NCBI RefSeq assembly: GCF_020873915.1
Contig: NZ_JAHWGP010000017.1
Location: 89,829-153,828 of the forward strand
From: Streptomyces sp. DH5
Lineage (GTDB): Bacteria > Actinomycetota > Actinomycetes > Streptomycetales > Streptomycetaceae
Length of the DNA stretch: 64,000 bases
Direction of reading: 5' to 3'
Part shown: in pieces, positions 16,685 to 24,065 of the stretch
Position numbering within the stretch: the stretch's first letter is position 1
How the letters are laid out: each line of letters begins with the position of its first letter
Program-made: the position numbers and the translations under genes
The notes under the pieces: model-generated
Databases searched by the model: none
Told to the model about the DNA's origin: nothing
What the model saw: the letters and a program-made list of their open reading frames with translations, nothing else

Positions 16685-18166
16685 ATGGCGGAGACGACGA
16701 CACGGTCCGGGCTGCCGAGGGGTTTCCGCAGCGCGGAGCAGGGCTGGCCCGGGCTGCACCGCATACCGCACCCGCCGCACCGCCTGCCGCTGCTGGGCGA
16801 CGTCGTCGGAGCGAGCAGGCGGACGCCGCTCCAGGACTCGATGAAGTACGCCCGGGACCTCGGGCCGATCTTCCGCCGGAACGCCTTCGGCAAGGAGTTC
16901 GTGTTCACCTGGGGCGCCGCGCTCGTGGCGGACCTGGCCGACGAGTCGCGGTTCGCCAAGCACGTGGGGCTGGGTGTCGCCAATCTGCGGCCGGTCGCGG
17001 GCGACGGGCTGTTCACCGCGTACAACCACGAGCCGAACTGGCAGCTGGCGCACGATGTACTGGCTCCCGGGTTCAGCCGTGAGGCCATGGCCGGATACCA
17101 CCCGATGATGCTGGCCGTCGCGGAGCGGCTGACGGAGCACTGGGACCGCGCGGCGGCCGGGGGCCGGCCGGTGGACGTGCCCGGGGACATGACCAAGCTG
17201 ACCCTGGAGACGATCGCCCGGACCGGGTTCGGGCACGACTTCGGATCCTTCGAGCGGGACCGCCCGCACCCGTTCGTCACGGCGATGGTCGGCACGCTCA
17301 CCTACGCCCAGCGGCTGAACAGCGTTCCCGCGCCGCTCACCCCGCTGCTGCTGCGTCGCGCGAGCCGCCGCAACGCGGCGGACATCGCGCGCCTGAACCG
17401 CATCGTCGACGAGGTGGTGCGGGTCCGTCGCACCGAGGGCCCCGGGGGCGGGGACCTGCTGGACCGGATGCTGGAGACGGCGCACCCGGAGACCGGGGAG
17501 CGACTGTCGGCGGAGAACGTCCGGCGGCAGGTCATCACGTTCCTCGTCGCCGGCCATGAGACGACGTCGGGCGCGCTGTCGTTCGCGCTGCACTACCTGT
17601 CCCGCGAGCCCGGGGTCGCGGCCCGGGCGCGCGCGGAGGTGGAGCGTGTCTGGGGCGACACGGCGGCTCCCGGCTACGAGCAGGTCGCCAGGCTGCGCTA
17701 CGTGCGCCGGGTGCTCGACGAGTCGCTGCGGCTGTGGCCGACGGCTCCGGCCTTCGCCCGCGAGGCGACGCGGGACACGGTCCTCGCCGGGGAGCATCCG
17801 ATGCGCCGGGGCGCCTGGACGCTGGTGCTGACGCCGATGCTGCACCGGGACCCCGCCGTGTGGGGAGCGGACGCCGAGCGGTTCGACCCGGACCGCTTCG
17901 ATGCGGCGGCGGTGCGGTCCCGGCCCGCGCACGTCTTCAAGCCGTTCGGGACGGGGGCGCGGGCGTGCATCGGGCGTCAGTTCGCCCTGCACGAGGCGAC
18001 GCTGGTCCTCGGTCTCCTCCTGCGCCGCTACGACCTGAGCCCGGACCCCGCCTACCGGCTGAGCGTGACCGAACGCCTCACCCTGATGCCGGAGCGGCTG
18101 CGTCTGCGCCCGCACCGCAGGACGCCCTCCGCCGGGCCCCGCCCGGCCGGACCGCGGTCCCCCTGA
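16685..18166 (+). CDS. Cytochrome P450, CYP102-like stand-alone heme domain
   Basis: A 493-residue soluble monooxygenase. The I-helix motif is FLVAGHETTSG, the K-helix ExxR is DESLRLWP, and the heme loop is FKPFGTGARACIGRQF with the heme-ligating Cys428. Features such as GFGHDFGSFERD and ACIGRQFALHEATLVLGLLL resemble the heme domain of CYP102 (P450 BM3) fatty-acid hydroxylases. No reductase domain is fused: the protein ends in a Pro/Arg-rich tail after the heme domain. Stand-alone CYP102B-type enzymes are known in Streptomyces and need separate redox partners, which are not nearby. Subfamily placement is from motifs only. Confidence 0.9.
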   Translation: MAETTTRSGLPRGFRSAEQGWPGLHRIPHPPHRLPLLGDVVGASRRTPLQDSMKYARDLGPIFRRNAFGKEFVFTWGAALVADLADESRFAKHVGLGVANLRPVAGDGLFTAYNHEPNWQLAHDVLAPGFSREAMAGYHPMMLAVAERLTEHWDRAAAGGRPVDVPGDMTKLTLETIARTGFGHDFGSFERDRPHPFVTAMVGTLTYAQRLNSVPAPLTPLLLRRASRRNAADIARLNRIVDEVVRVRRTEGPGGGDLLDRMLETAHPETGERLSAENVRRQVITFLVAGHETTSGALSFALHYLSREPGVAARARAEVERVWGDTAAPGYEQVARLRYVRRVLDESLRLWPTAPAFAREATRDTVLAGEHPMRRGAWTLVLTPMLHRDPAVWGADAERFDPDRFDAAAVRSRPAHVFKPFGTGARACIGRQFALHEATLVLGLLLRRYDLSPDPAYRLSVTERLTLMPERLRLRPHRRTPSAGPRPAGPRSP

Positions 18167-18607
18167 CGGCCGGAATGCTCGCGCCGCTTCCGCCGCAGGG
18201 CGTCGGTCCTCGACGTGGACGGCCCGTGGTTGCGCCCGTCGCGGTGGCGCTCGGCCCGTCCGGGCAGCCCGACCGCGGTCTCCGGACGATCCTGCGGCTC
18301 CTCGGGGCCGACACAGGTCGGGACGTCGTCGTGGTGCCCGGTGACGACCCGGCCCCCGGCGTCCCCGGGATCGATCACCCCCAGTCCCCCGCCGGCATCC
18401 CGCATGGGCCGGACCGAACGTCCACGGATGCCGGCGGCCTGTTCGGCGGGCTCTCCGTCCGGTGCGGCCGGCACCACACACGTGCCGTGCCCGGACAGCA
18501 CCCGGGACGTGCGGGGGGCGTCGAGAAGCCGCCGCCACGCGTCTGCCGGTGCCCCGGTGCCCATGGCGGTCACCGTGCCGCGGGGACGACGGCGGCCGGT
18601 CGTGGGA
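18167..18607. other. Intergenic region, possible gene remnant, no intact gene
   Basis: About 440 bases between the P450 and the sigma-factor gene. On the reverse strand a frame from an ATG near 18562 has fair codon bias (MGTGAPADAWRRLLDAPRTS, then VLSGHGTCVVPAAPDGEPAE), but it has no stop before it runs into the P450 gene, and no ribosome site was seen. No terminator with a clean stem was found. It is reported as non-coding or decayed. Confidence 0.4.
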
Positions 18608-19507
18608 TCAGGTCTCGTCGTCGGGCACCCGCAGGCGGTCGAGGCGGTCCGGGTCGGCGAGGACGTACAGGCCGGTGACGCGGTGGTCGGTGATGGTGAC
18701 GGACATGACCGACCGGACGCGGCCGTCGACGACGCTGAGCAGCCCCAGCGCGCCGTTGACCAGGACGATCCGGGAAGCCGCGGTGTAGCGGGCGAACAGG
18801 AGCGCCGACTCGGCCACCGGCCTCGCGCCCCGGAGGGTCTTGGACGCGCCCGTGCCGCGGACCAGTGCGCCCGCGTCGGCGCGCAGCACCACGTCCGGGT
18901 GCAGGACGGCGACCAGCGCCTCGAAGTCACCGCCGCGCGCCGCGGCCATGAAGGCGTCGAGCACCTGTCTCTGCCGGCCGAGGTCGGGATCGGACGGAGG
19001 CGTGGTGTCCCGCACCCGGCGGCGGGCCCGGGAGGCGAGCTGCCGGGTCGCGGCGGCGGTGCGCTCCACGACCGGGGCGATGTCGTCGAACGGCACGGCG
19101 AACATGTCGTGCAGCACGAACGCCAGCCGCTCGTCGGGCTCCAGTGTCTCCAGGACCACCAGCAGGGCGACGCCGACCGAGTCGGCGTGCAGCGCCTCCT
19201 GTTCCGGGTCCGCCGGGAAGAGGGGTCGGACCACCGGGTCCGGGACGAAGGTCTCGTCCATCGGCTGCTCCCGGCGGGCGGCGCGCGAACGCAGCAGGTC
19301 CAGGCAGATCCGGCCGGTCACGGTGGTCAGCCAGCCGCCCAGGTTGCCGATCCCGGCGGGGTCCACCCGGCTCAGGCGCAGCCAGGCCTCCTGGACGGCG
19401 TCCTCGGCCTCGGCGAGCGAGCCGAGCATGCGGTAGGCGACCGCCCCGAGTCGGCCGCGGTGCTCCTCGAAGCTCCGCGCCAGCAGGTCGTCGTCCGCGG
19501 GGGTCAC
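18608..19507 (-). CDS. sigJ: ECF RNA polymerase sigma factor, SigJ/ECF41 type
   Basis: A 299-residue sigma factor. Region 2 is RGRLGAVAYRMLGSLAEAEDAVQEAWLRL; region 4 covers LETLEPDERLAFVLHDMFAVPFDDIAPVVERT. A SnoaL-like C-terminal domain of about 110 residues follows (RQVLDAFMAAARGGDFEALVAVLHPDVVLRAD). This is the ECF41 layout, in which the C-terminal extension replaces a separate anti-sigma factor. ECF41 genes usually sit by an oxidoreductase, epimerase or carboxymuconolactone decarboxylase gene; here the neighbour is a PIG-L deacetylase whose stop overlaps this GTG start by four bases, implying coupled translation. Confidence 0.9.
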   Translation of the reverse strand: MTPADDDLLARSFEEHRGRLGAVAYRMLGSLAEAEDAVQEAWLRLSRVDPAGIGNLGGWLTTVTGRICLDLLRSRAARREQPMDETFVPDPVVRPLFPADPEQEALHADSVGVALLVVLETLEPDERLAFVLHDMFAVPFDDIAPVVERTAAATRQLASRARRRVRDTTPPSDPDLGRQRQVLDAFMAAARGGDFEALVAVLHPDVVLRADAGALVRGTGASKTLRGARPVAESALLFARYTAASRIVLVNGALGLLSVVDGRVRSVMSVTITDHRVTGLYVLADPDRLDRLRVPDDET

Positions 19508-20247
19508 CGGGAGAACAGCTCGAAGGCGACCGCGGGACGGTTCCCGAACCGCTTCCCCGTCTCCTCGGCGAAGCCGGTCAGCAGGCCGCGCGCGTACGCC
19601 TCGGGGTCCTCGTCGGTCAGCGCCTCGATGTAGGTGCGGTGTTCGAGCAGGGAGAGCACGGCACGCTCCAGACCGGCGGTCGCGTCCACCGCGTGCGTGG
19701 GGTTGCCCGAACCGGCGACCGCCACCCAGCGGACGCCGTTCCAGGGTTCGAGGCCCCGCTCGGTCAGCTCCGGGAAGATCCAGCGGTTGCCGGCGTCACC
19801 GGCCGCGTCGAGCGTGGCACGCCCGACGGCCACGTGGTCGGGGGTGTTCCAGTAGGTGCCGCCCCAGGTGTCGCGGTGGTTCAGGGTGATCACCAGCTCG
19901 GGCCGGTGCCGGCGCACGGCGGCGGCGATGTCCCGGCGCAGGTCGGGGCCGTACTCGACGACGCCGTCCGCGTGGTCGAGGAAGCCGACCTCCGTCACGC
20001 CCACCACGGCCGCGCTCGCCCGCTGCTCTCGCTCCCTGAGCGGGCCGCACTTGGCCGGCTCCAGGGTGTCGATGCCCGCCTCGCCTCGGGTGGCCAGGAC
20101 GTAGGAGACCTCACGGCCGGCGTCGGTCCAGGACGCGATCGCCGCCGCGCAGCCGTACTCCAGGTCGTCCGGGTGGGCGACCACGGCCAGGGCGCGCTGC
20201 CAGTCGTCGGGCATGGGCTGGAGCCGGCTGATCGTCGGGTCGGTCAT
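19504..20247 (-). CDS. PIG-L family deacetylase
   Basis: A 247-residue LmbE-like zinc deacetylase. The AHPDDLE motif (residues 24-30, ALAVVAHPDDLEYGCAAA) supplies His and Asp metal ligands and the general-base Asp. HRDTWGGTYWNTPDHVAVGR supplies the third His. Relatives remove acetyl groups from N-acetylglucosamine derivatives, including MshB in mycothiol synthesis. The substrate here is not known. Its stop overlaps the start of the ECF41 sigma gene, so the two form an operon. Confidence 0.9.
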   Translation of the reverse strand: MTDPTISRLQPMPDDWQRALAVVAHPDDLEYGCAAAIASWTDAGREVSYVLATRGEAGIDTLEPAKCGPLREREQRASAAVVGVTEVGFLDHADGVVEYGPDLRRDIAAAVRRHRPELVITLNHRDTWGGTYWNTPDHVAVGRATLDAAGDAGNRWIFPELTERGLEPWNGVRWVAVAGSGNPTHAVDATAGLERAVLSLLEHRTYIEALTDEDPEAYARGLLTGFAEETGKRFGNRPAVAFELFSR

Positions 20248-20291
20248 GCCCGCAGACTAGCCCGCCGCACCGACAGCGCACCGGGCGCGCG

Positions 20292-21593
20292 TCACGCCTC
20301 GTCGCGTGCCAGGGCGAGCAGCCGGTCCAGGACGCGGGGGCCGCCGGCCCGGACGCCGTCGTGCTCGAACTCGTCGGTGACCCAGGTGCGCAGGCCGCGG
20401 ATCGCCCGCGCGGTCTCCAGGGAGTGGGGCGTGTGGACGTACATGTCGTCGTGGTAGACGGCCGCCGCGGCCGGGACCTCGTTGACGGCGAGCCGTGCCG
20501 GGTCGTAGAGCGGCGTCCAGTCGGTGCGCGCGGCGAGGAGTGCGGCGGTCTCGCGCAGGGGGCGCAGCGCCGGGTCGCAGTCGAACATCCAGGGGTGGAT
20601 GGTCTCGCCGGTGAACAGCAGCGGCTCGTCGCCGGCGAGCGTCTTGGCCGCGTCGAACCGCGGGAACTCGGCCCGTACACGTTCGGCCGACCAGGCGGTG
20701 GGCCGGGTGTCCTGGCCGTAGATAGCCTCGTGGACCAGGGCGTACAGGGGGTGGCCGGCGTAGGACAGCAGGGCCTGCACCTGCTCCTGGAAGGCGTCGG
20801 ACAGGGCGGGGCCGCCCGGGGTGGGGACGAAGGCGTCCTCCAGAAGGTGGTGCAGCCGGTGGCTGCCGTCGCCGCTGCCGAGCATCCGGCCGAGGGACTG
20901 GAACGCCTCGACGGTGAACCGGTAGCCGTTCGGGAGCACGACGTCGTGGGTGAGGAGGTGGTCGGCGATGCGCCGGGCGCGTTCGACGTCCTGCGGGTAG
21001 CGGGTGTAGTGGGCGGTGACCTTGCGTTCGACGCGCGGGTAGGCGGCCCGGTAGACGTCGTCGGCGTGCGCGTCGAGGGAGGGCAGGCCGCCGGTGACGA
21101 GCGCGGTGTCGAGGCCCTCGGGAGCCGTGGACAGGTAGGCGACGGTGCAGAAGCCGCCGAAGCTCTGGCCCAGCACGGTCCACGGGGCGCCGCCGGTCAC
21201 CCGGGGGCGGATGGCCTCGCAGTCCCGCACGATGGAGTCGGCGCGGAAGAGGGCGAGGTAGCCGGCCTGCTCGGCGGGGCCGCCGCGCAGCGGGAGCGTC
21301 TGCCGGTTGGCGGGGGTGGAGTGCCCCGTGCCGCGCTGGTCGAGGAGGAGCACCCGGTACTCCTCCAGGGCGCGGCCGAGCCAGGCCTCCTTGCCGACGA
21401 AACGGTTCGCCCCGAAGCCGGGGCCGCCCTGCAGGTACAGCAGCCAGGGCAGGTCCCGGCCGGCCTTGTCGCCGGCGACGACCTCCCGCGCGTACAGCTC
21501 GATCGTCTCCCCCGAGGGGTCGTCGTGATCGAGGGGCACGGTGAAACGGCGGTCGGTGAGGACCACTCCGGGCTGGCGGTAGCTGACGGGCAA
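20292..21593 (-). CDS. Alpha/beta hydrolase, proline iminopeptidase-like (peptidase S33)
   Basis: A 433-residue cytosolic serine hydrolase. PWLLYLQGGPGFG holds the oxyanion-loop HGGPG-type motif, LLLDQRGTGHSTP follows, and the nucleophile elbow is VLGQSFGGF (GxSxG). The length and the internal cap match prolyl aminopeptidases of family S33, which release N-terminal proline or other residues. The start is a TTG at 21593, chosen because GGGAG lies five bases upstream and the family match begins at once. It is separated from the PIG-L gene by 44 bases. Confidence 0.87.
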   Translation of the reverse strand: MPVSYRQPGVVLTDRRFTVPLDHDDPSGETIELYAREVVAGDKAGRDLPWLLYLQGGPGFGANRFVGKEAWLGRALEEYRVLLLDQRGTGHSTPANRQTLPLRGGPAEQAGYLALFRADSIVRDCEAIRPRVTGGAPWTVLGQSFGGFCTVAYLSTAPEGLDTALVTGGLPSLDAHADDVYRAAYPRVERKVTAHYTRYPQDVERARRIADHLLTHDVVLPNGYRFTVEAFQSLGRMLGSGDGSHRLHHLLEDAFVPTPGGPALSDAFQEQVQALLSYAGHPLYALVHEAIYGQDTRPTAWSAERVRAEFPRFDAAKTLAGDEPLLFTGETIHPWMFDCDPALRPLRETAALLAARTDWTPLYDPARLAVNEVPAAAAVYHDDMYVHTPHSLETARAIRGLRTWVTDEFEHDGVRAGGPRVLDRLLALARDEA

Positions 21594-21686
21594 GGGAACT
21601 CCCGGGACGGACGGATGGTCGGATCGCGACCCAGTTCAGCACATGGCCCCGGGGCCGACGAGCCCGGGATCCCGCGGACGCGCCGC

Positions 21687-22712
21687 TCAGCGGGCCGCGA
21701 GGCTGGAGCGCCGGACCACCAGTTCGGGGCGGAGGACGACCCGGCGGTGCTCGTGCGGCTGCTGCGCGCGGTCGTTCTCGGTCTCCTCCAGCAGCAGCTC
21801 GGCCGCCAGGGCGCCCATGGTGACGGCGGGCTGGCGCACCGAGGTGAGCGGCACGGCCGCCGCGGCGGCGAACTCGATGTCGTCGTAGCCGACGATCGCC
21901 AGGTCGTCGGGGACACCGACCCCGGCCGCGTACATCGCCTGGAGCACACCCAGGGCGAGCAGGTCGTTGGCGCAGAAGACGGCGGTCGGGCGGTCGGCGA
22001 GTCCGAGGAGGCGGGCGCCCGCGTCGCGCCCGGCGGCGACGTCCAGCCGTGCGGTGGGCAGCTCGCGCAGGTGGTCGGGCCCGAGTCCGGCCTCGGCGAG
22101 GGCGTTCAGGGCGCCGGCGCGGCGGTCCCGGACCTGGTTGAGTCCGGGCGGGCCGCTGACGTACGCGAGGGAGCGGTGCCCGGCGTCGACGAGGTGCCGC
22201 ACGGCCAGCGCGCCGCCCGCCACGTCGTCCACGGAGACGGAGCACTCGGTGGTGCCCTCGGCGACCCGGTCGACCAGCACGAAGGGGATGCCGTGCCGGC
22301 GGAACGCCTCGATGTTGCGGCCGGTGGCGTCCGCCGGGGTGAGCAGCACGCCCCGCACCCGCTGTTCGGCGAAGAGGGACAGGTACTCGGCCTCCTCCCC
22401 CGGGTCCTGGGCGCTGTTGCAGACCATCACGCCCAGCCCGGCGGCGCGGGCGGCGCGTTCGGCGCCGCGCGCGACGTCGACGAAGAAGGGGTTGCCCATG
22501 TCGAGGACGAGCAGGCCCATGATGCGGCTGCGGCCGGCACGCAACTGGCGGGCGGACTCGCTGCGGACATAGCCGAGCCGGTCTATGGCGGACTGCACCC
22601 GCGCCCGGGTCTCGGCCGCGACCGTGTCCGGGCGGTTGATCACGTTGGAGACCGTGCCGACGGAGACTCCGGCGACGCGGGCGACGTCCTTGATACCCAC
22701 CGACTGGGCCAT
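21687..22712 (-). CDS. LacI family transcriptional regulator of the rhamnose locus
   Basis: A 341-residue LacI repressor. HTH and hinge helix: VGIKDVARVAGVSVGTVSNV and INRPDTVAAETRARVQSAI. The periplasmic-binding-protein-like sensor domain follows (IMGLLVLDMGNPFFVDVA, then ILVNVDD-type segment VSVDDVAGGALAVRHLV, and IVGYDDIEFAAAAAVPLTSV). ATG 22712 follows GGAGG ten bases away; an upstream ATG would add 16 non-conserved residues. It is the last leftward gene of the rhamnose locus, and two LacI-type palindromes at 23845 and 24014 are its likely targets, with L-rhamnose or an intermediate as inducer. Confidence 0.88.
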   Translation of the reverse strand: MAQSVGIKDVARVAGVSVGTVSNVINRPDTVAAETRARVQSAIDRLGYVRSESARQLRAGRSRIMGLLVLDMGNPFFVDVARGAERAARAAGLGVMVCNSAQDPGEEAEYLSLFAEQRVRGVLLTPADATGRNIEAFRRHGIPFVLVDRVAEGTTECSVSVDDVAGGALAVRHLVDAGHRSLAYVSGPPGLNQVRDRRAGALNALAEAGLGPDHLRELPTARLDVAAGRDAGARLLGLADRPTAVFCANDLLALGVLQAMYAAGVGVPDDLAIVGYDDIEFAAAAAVPLTSVRQPAVTMGALAAELLLEETENDRAQQPHEHRRVVLRPELVVRRSSLAAR

Positions 22713-22746
22713 CGGGATGGGACCTCCAGGGAGACGGGGGGCGGCG

Positions 22747-22781
22747 CGGCGGGCCATCACATGAGCGGCGGGCCATCACAT
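22747..22781. repeat. Tandem 16-bp direct repeat
   Basis: CGGCGGGCCATCACAT occurs at 22747-22762 and again at 22766-22781, a 19-bp period with three bases between copies. It sits in the leader of the LacI gene and at the end of the BNR remnant, so it may be a local duplication. Confidence 0.75.
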
Positions 22782-23116
22782 TACCCGCACGGCCGCCCCG
22801 TACCCGTCACGGTCGAGGGGCAGCCGGAAGGCGACGACGTGCACCGCGGGCGCGTCGGCCCACGACGGTGTGGCGGACCGCGCCGTACCAGGGGGCGTGC
22901 TGGTGGCCCCGGCGGATGAACAGGCCTTCCTCCTGGAAGAAGTTGGTGTTGACCAGGCCGTCGTAGGACACGAAGTGGAGCGTCCGGGTGTCGGGCGTGG
23001 TGGTGCCGGCGGGGGTGACCGACGGCCTGGGCGCGGCGGCGGCCCGTGCGGTGCCGGGGGCCAGGGCGGGGGCCGCCGCGGTGCCGGGGAGCGCGCCGGC
23101 CGCGAGAGCGCGTCAT
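22776..23116 (-). pseudogene. Secreted BNR-repeat family protein, decayed remnant
   Basis: The remains of a larger secreted protein. From an ATG at 23116 a frame change leads into a signal-peptide-like stretch (ALAAGALPGTAAAPALAPG) and then TPDTRTLHFVSYDGLVNTNF followed by FQEEGLFIRRGHQHAPWYGA. This matches the opening of BNR_4-type proteins, which start with a VSxDGLVNxNxFQ motif and an AWYT-like strand. A further frame change gives VHVVAFRLPLDRDGYGAAVR and a stop at 22778-22776. Intact relatives are about 400 residues or more, so most of the gene is deleted. Its position suggests a former role in rhamnose-polymer breakdown. Confidence 0.65.
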
Positions 23117-23135
23117 CCCGTCGCGGGCTCCGTCG

Positions 23136-23456
23136 TCAGGCGAGGTGGAAGATCTCGGTCAGCGGTTTCATCGCCTCGTCGGGGCGGGAGCCGTCGAGGG
23201 ACTCGAAGAGGGGGGACATCTCGGCCTGCCAGCGGGCGTTGACCTCGGTGGCCTCCATGCCGTCCCGGGCCGCTTCGAAGTCCTCGGTCTCCAGATAGCC
23301 GACGAGGAGGCCGTCGTCGCGCAGGAAGAGGGAGTAGTTGTTCCAGCCGGTGGCCGAGAGCGCCTCGCGCATCTCGGGCCACACGGAGGCATGGCGTGCG
23401 CGGTACTCGGCGATCCGGTCCTGTCGGACCTTGAGCAGGAAGCAGACGCGTTGCAT
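23136..23456 (-). CDS. rhaM: L-rhamnose mutarotase
   Basis: A 106-residue RhaM/RhaU protein that interconverts the alpha and beta anomers of L-rhamnose so the isomerase gets its preferred form. Family motifs are present: QRVCFLLKVRQDRIAEYRARH, VWPEMREALSATGWNNYSLFL and a MSPLFESL segment near the C-terminus. Usual length is 104-108. The ATG at 23456 follows GGAGGAGCGG. It sits downstream of the transporter scar in the leftward operon and appears intact. Confidence 0.93.
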   Translation of the reverse strand: MQRVCFLLKVRQDRIAEYRARHASVWPEMREALSATGWNNYSLFLRDDGLLVGYLETEDFEAARDGMEATEVNARWQAEMSPLFESLDGSRPDEAMKPLTEIFHLA

Positions 23457-23488
23457 GAAGTACCGCTCCTCCGGGGGGACGTGAGGGG

Positions 23489-23799
23489 TCAGAAGTCGAA
23501 CGGGTCGATGTTCCCGGCGTTGGAGACGGTGGGCTTGCCGAGGGTGATTCCGCCGTCCTTGCCGATGGCGTACTCGCCCGTCACACCGGCGGCGGTGACG
23601 CCGGCGTCCGGCCGTGCGCTCCCGCGAGGGTCTTGGTGAGGGTCGGCTCGCCGGCTCCGGTCTCCCCGGCGAGGGTGTGCACCTCCCCGGGAAACAGCTC
23701 CGGGGAGACGTCCCGCAGCGCACGCACCGCGCCGGAGGACTGGGAGATGCCCTCGAGCGCGGGAACCGGGGCCGGACCCGTGTCGGACGGGTGGGTCAT
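23489..23799 (-). pseudogene. Deletion scar: rhamnose ABC-transporter ATPase start joined to substrate-binding protein end
   Basis: The ATG at 23799 begins a sugar ABC ATPase N-terminus ([40 protein letters not shown]). Its Walker A has decayed: the Lys-Ser of GxxGAGKST is Glu-Pro. After TLAGAH the frame breaks and another frame supplies [18 protein letters not shown], then TVSNAGNIDPFDF and the stop at 23489. That second piece matches the C-terminus of RhaS-type rhamnose-binding proteins. Most of the ATPase, both permeases and most of the binding protein, several kilobases in the usual rhaT-P-Q-S order, are therefore missing. The junction lies near 23600. Confidence 0.8.
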
Positions 23800-23844
23800 G
23801 AGGGCTCCTCGACGACGGCGGCGGGGTCGGCCCCGACGACGTCG

Positions 23845-23856
23845 TGAAAGGTTTCA
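23845..23856 (-). promoter_or_regulatory. LacI-type operator, leftward rhamnose operon
   Basis: TGAAAGGTTTCA is a near-perfect palindrome of the TGAAACGTTTCA class bound by LacI-family repressors. It lies just downstream of the -10 of the leftward promoter (23872-23877), where binding would block transcription. Confidence 0.7.
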
Positions 23857-23871
23857 ATCGGATTGCCCGGG

Positions 23872-23901
23872 ACGTTAGGCGCGCGGCGCACGTCACGTCA
23901 A
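23872..23901 (-). promoter_or_regulatory. Leftward promoter of the old transporter/rhaM operon
   Basis: On the reverse strand TTGACG (23901-23896) and TAACGT (23877-23872) are 18 bases apart, a good housekeeping-sigma promoter. The predicted start near 23865 is a few bases before the LacI-type operator. Confidence 0.55.
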
Positions 23902-23977
23902 TGGGCCCCGGCGGCCGAAAACTTTCGACAGTCTCGGGTCACACCGTGGACACGGAGGAGCGTGCCCACCGGAGGGG

Positions 23978-24006
23978 TTGACACCCCTTCACACGCCCCA
24001 TAGCTT
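23978..24006 (+). promoter_or_regulatory. Rightward promoter of the rhamnose catabolic operon
   Basis: TTGACA (23978-23983) and TAGCTT (24001-24006) are separated by 17 bases, a near-consensus housekeeping promoter 60 bases upstream of the isomerase GTG. Confidence 0.7.
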
Positions 24007-24013
24007 CCCGTTC

Positions 24014-24025
24014 TGAATCGTTTCA
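24014..24025 (+). promoter_or_regulatory. LacI-type operator, rightward rhamnose operon
   Basis: TGAATCGTTTCA is a LacI-type palindrome that overlaps the predicted transcription start of the isomerase operon. It pairs with the similar site at 23845 on the divergent promoter. Confidence 0.72.
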
Positions 24026-24065
24026 CTCCGTGGTCGTCACGACCCGATGTCACAGGAGCCCTGAC

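Noticed and set aside
20257-22779. Long open frame antisense or out of frame to the S33 peptidase and LacI genes
   Set aside because: Its translation is dominated by Arg and Pro and it overlaps two genes with clear active-site and HTH motifs.
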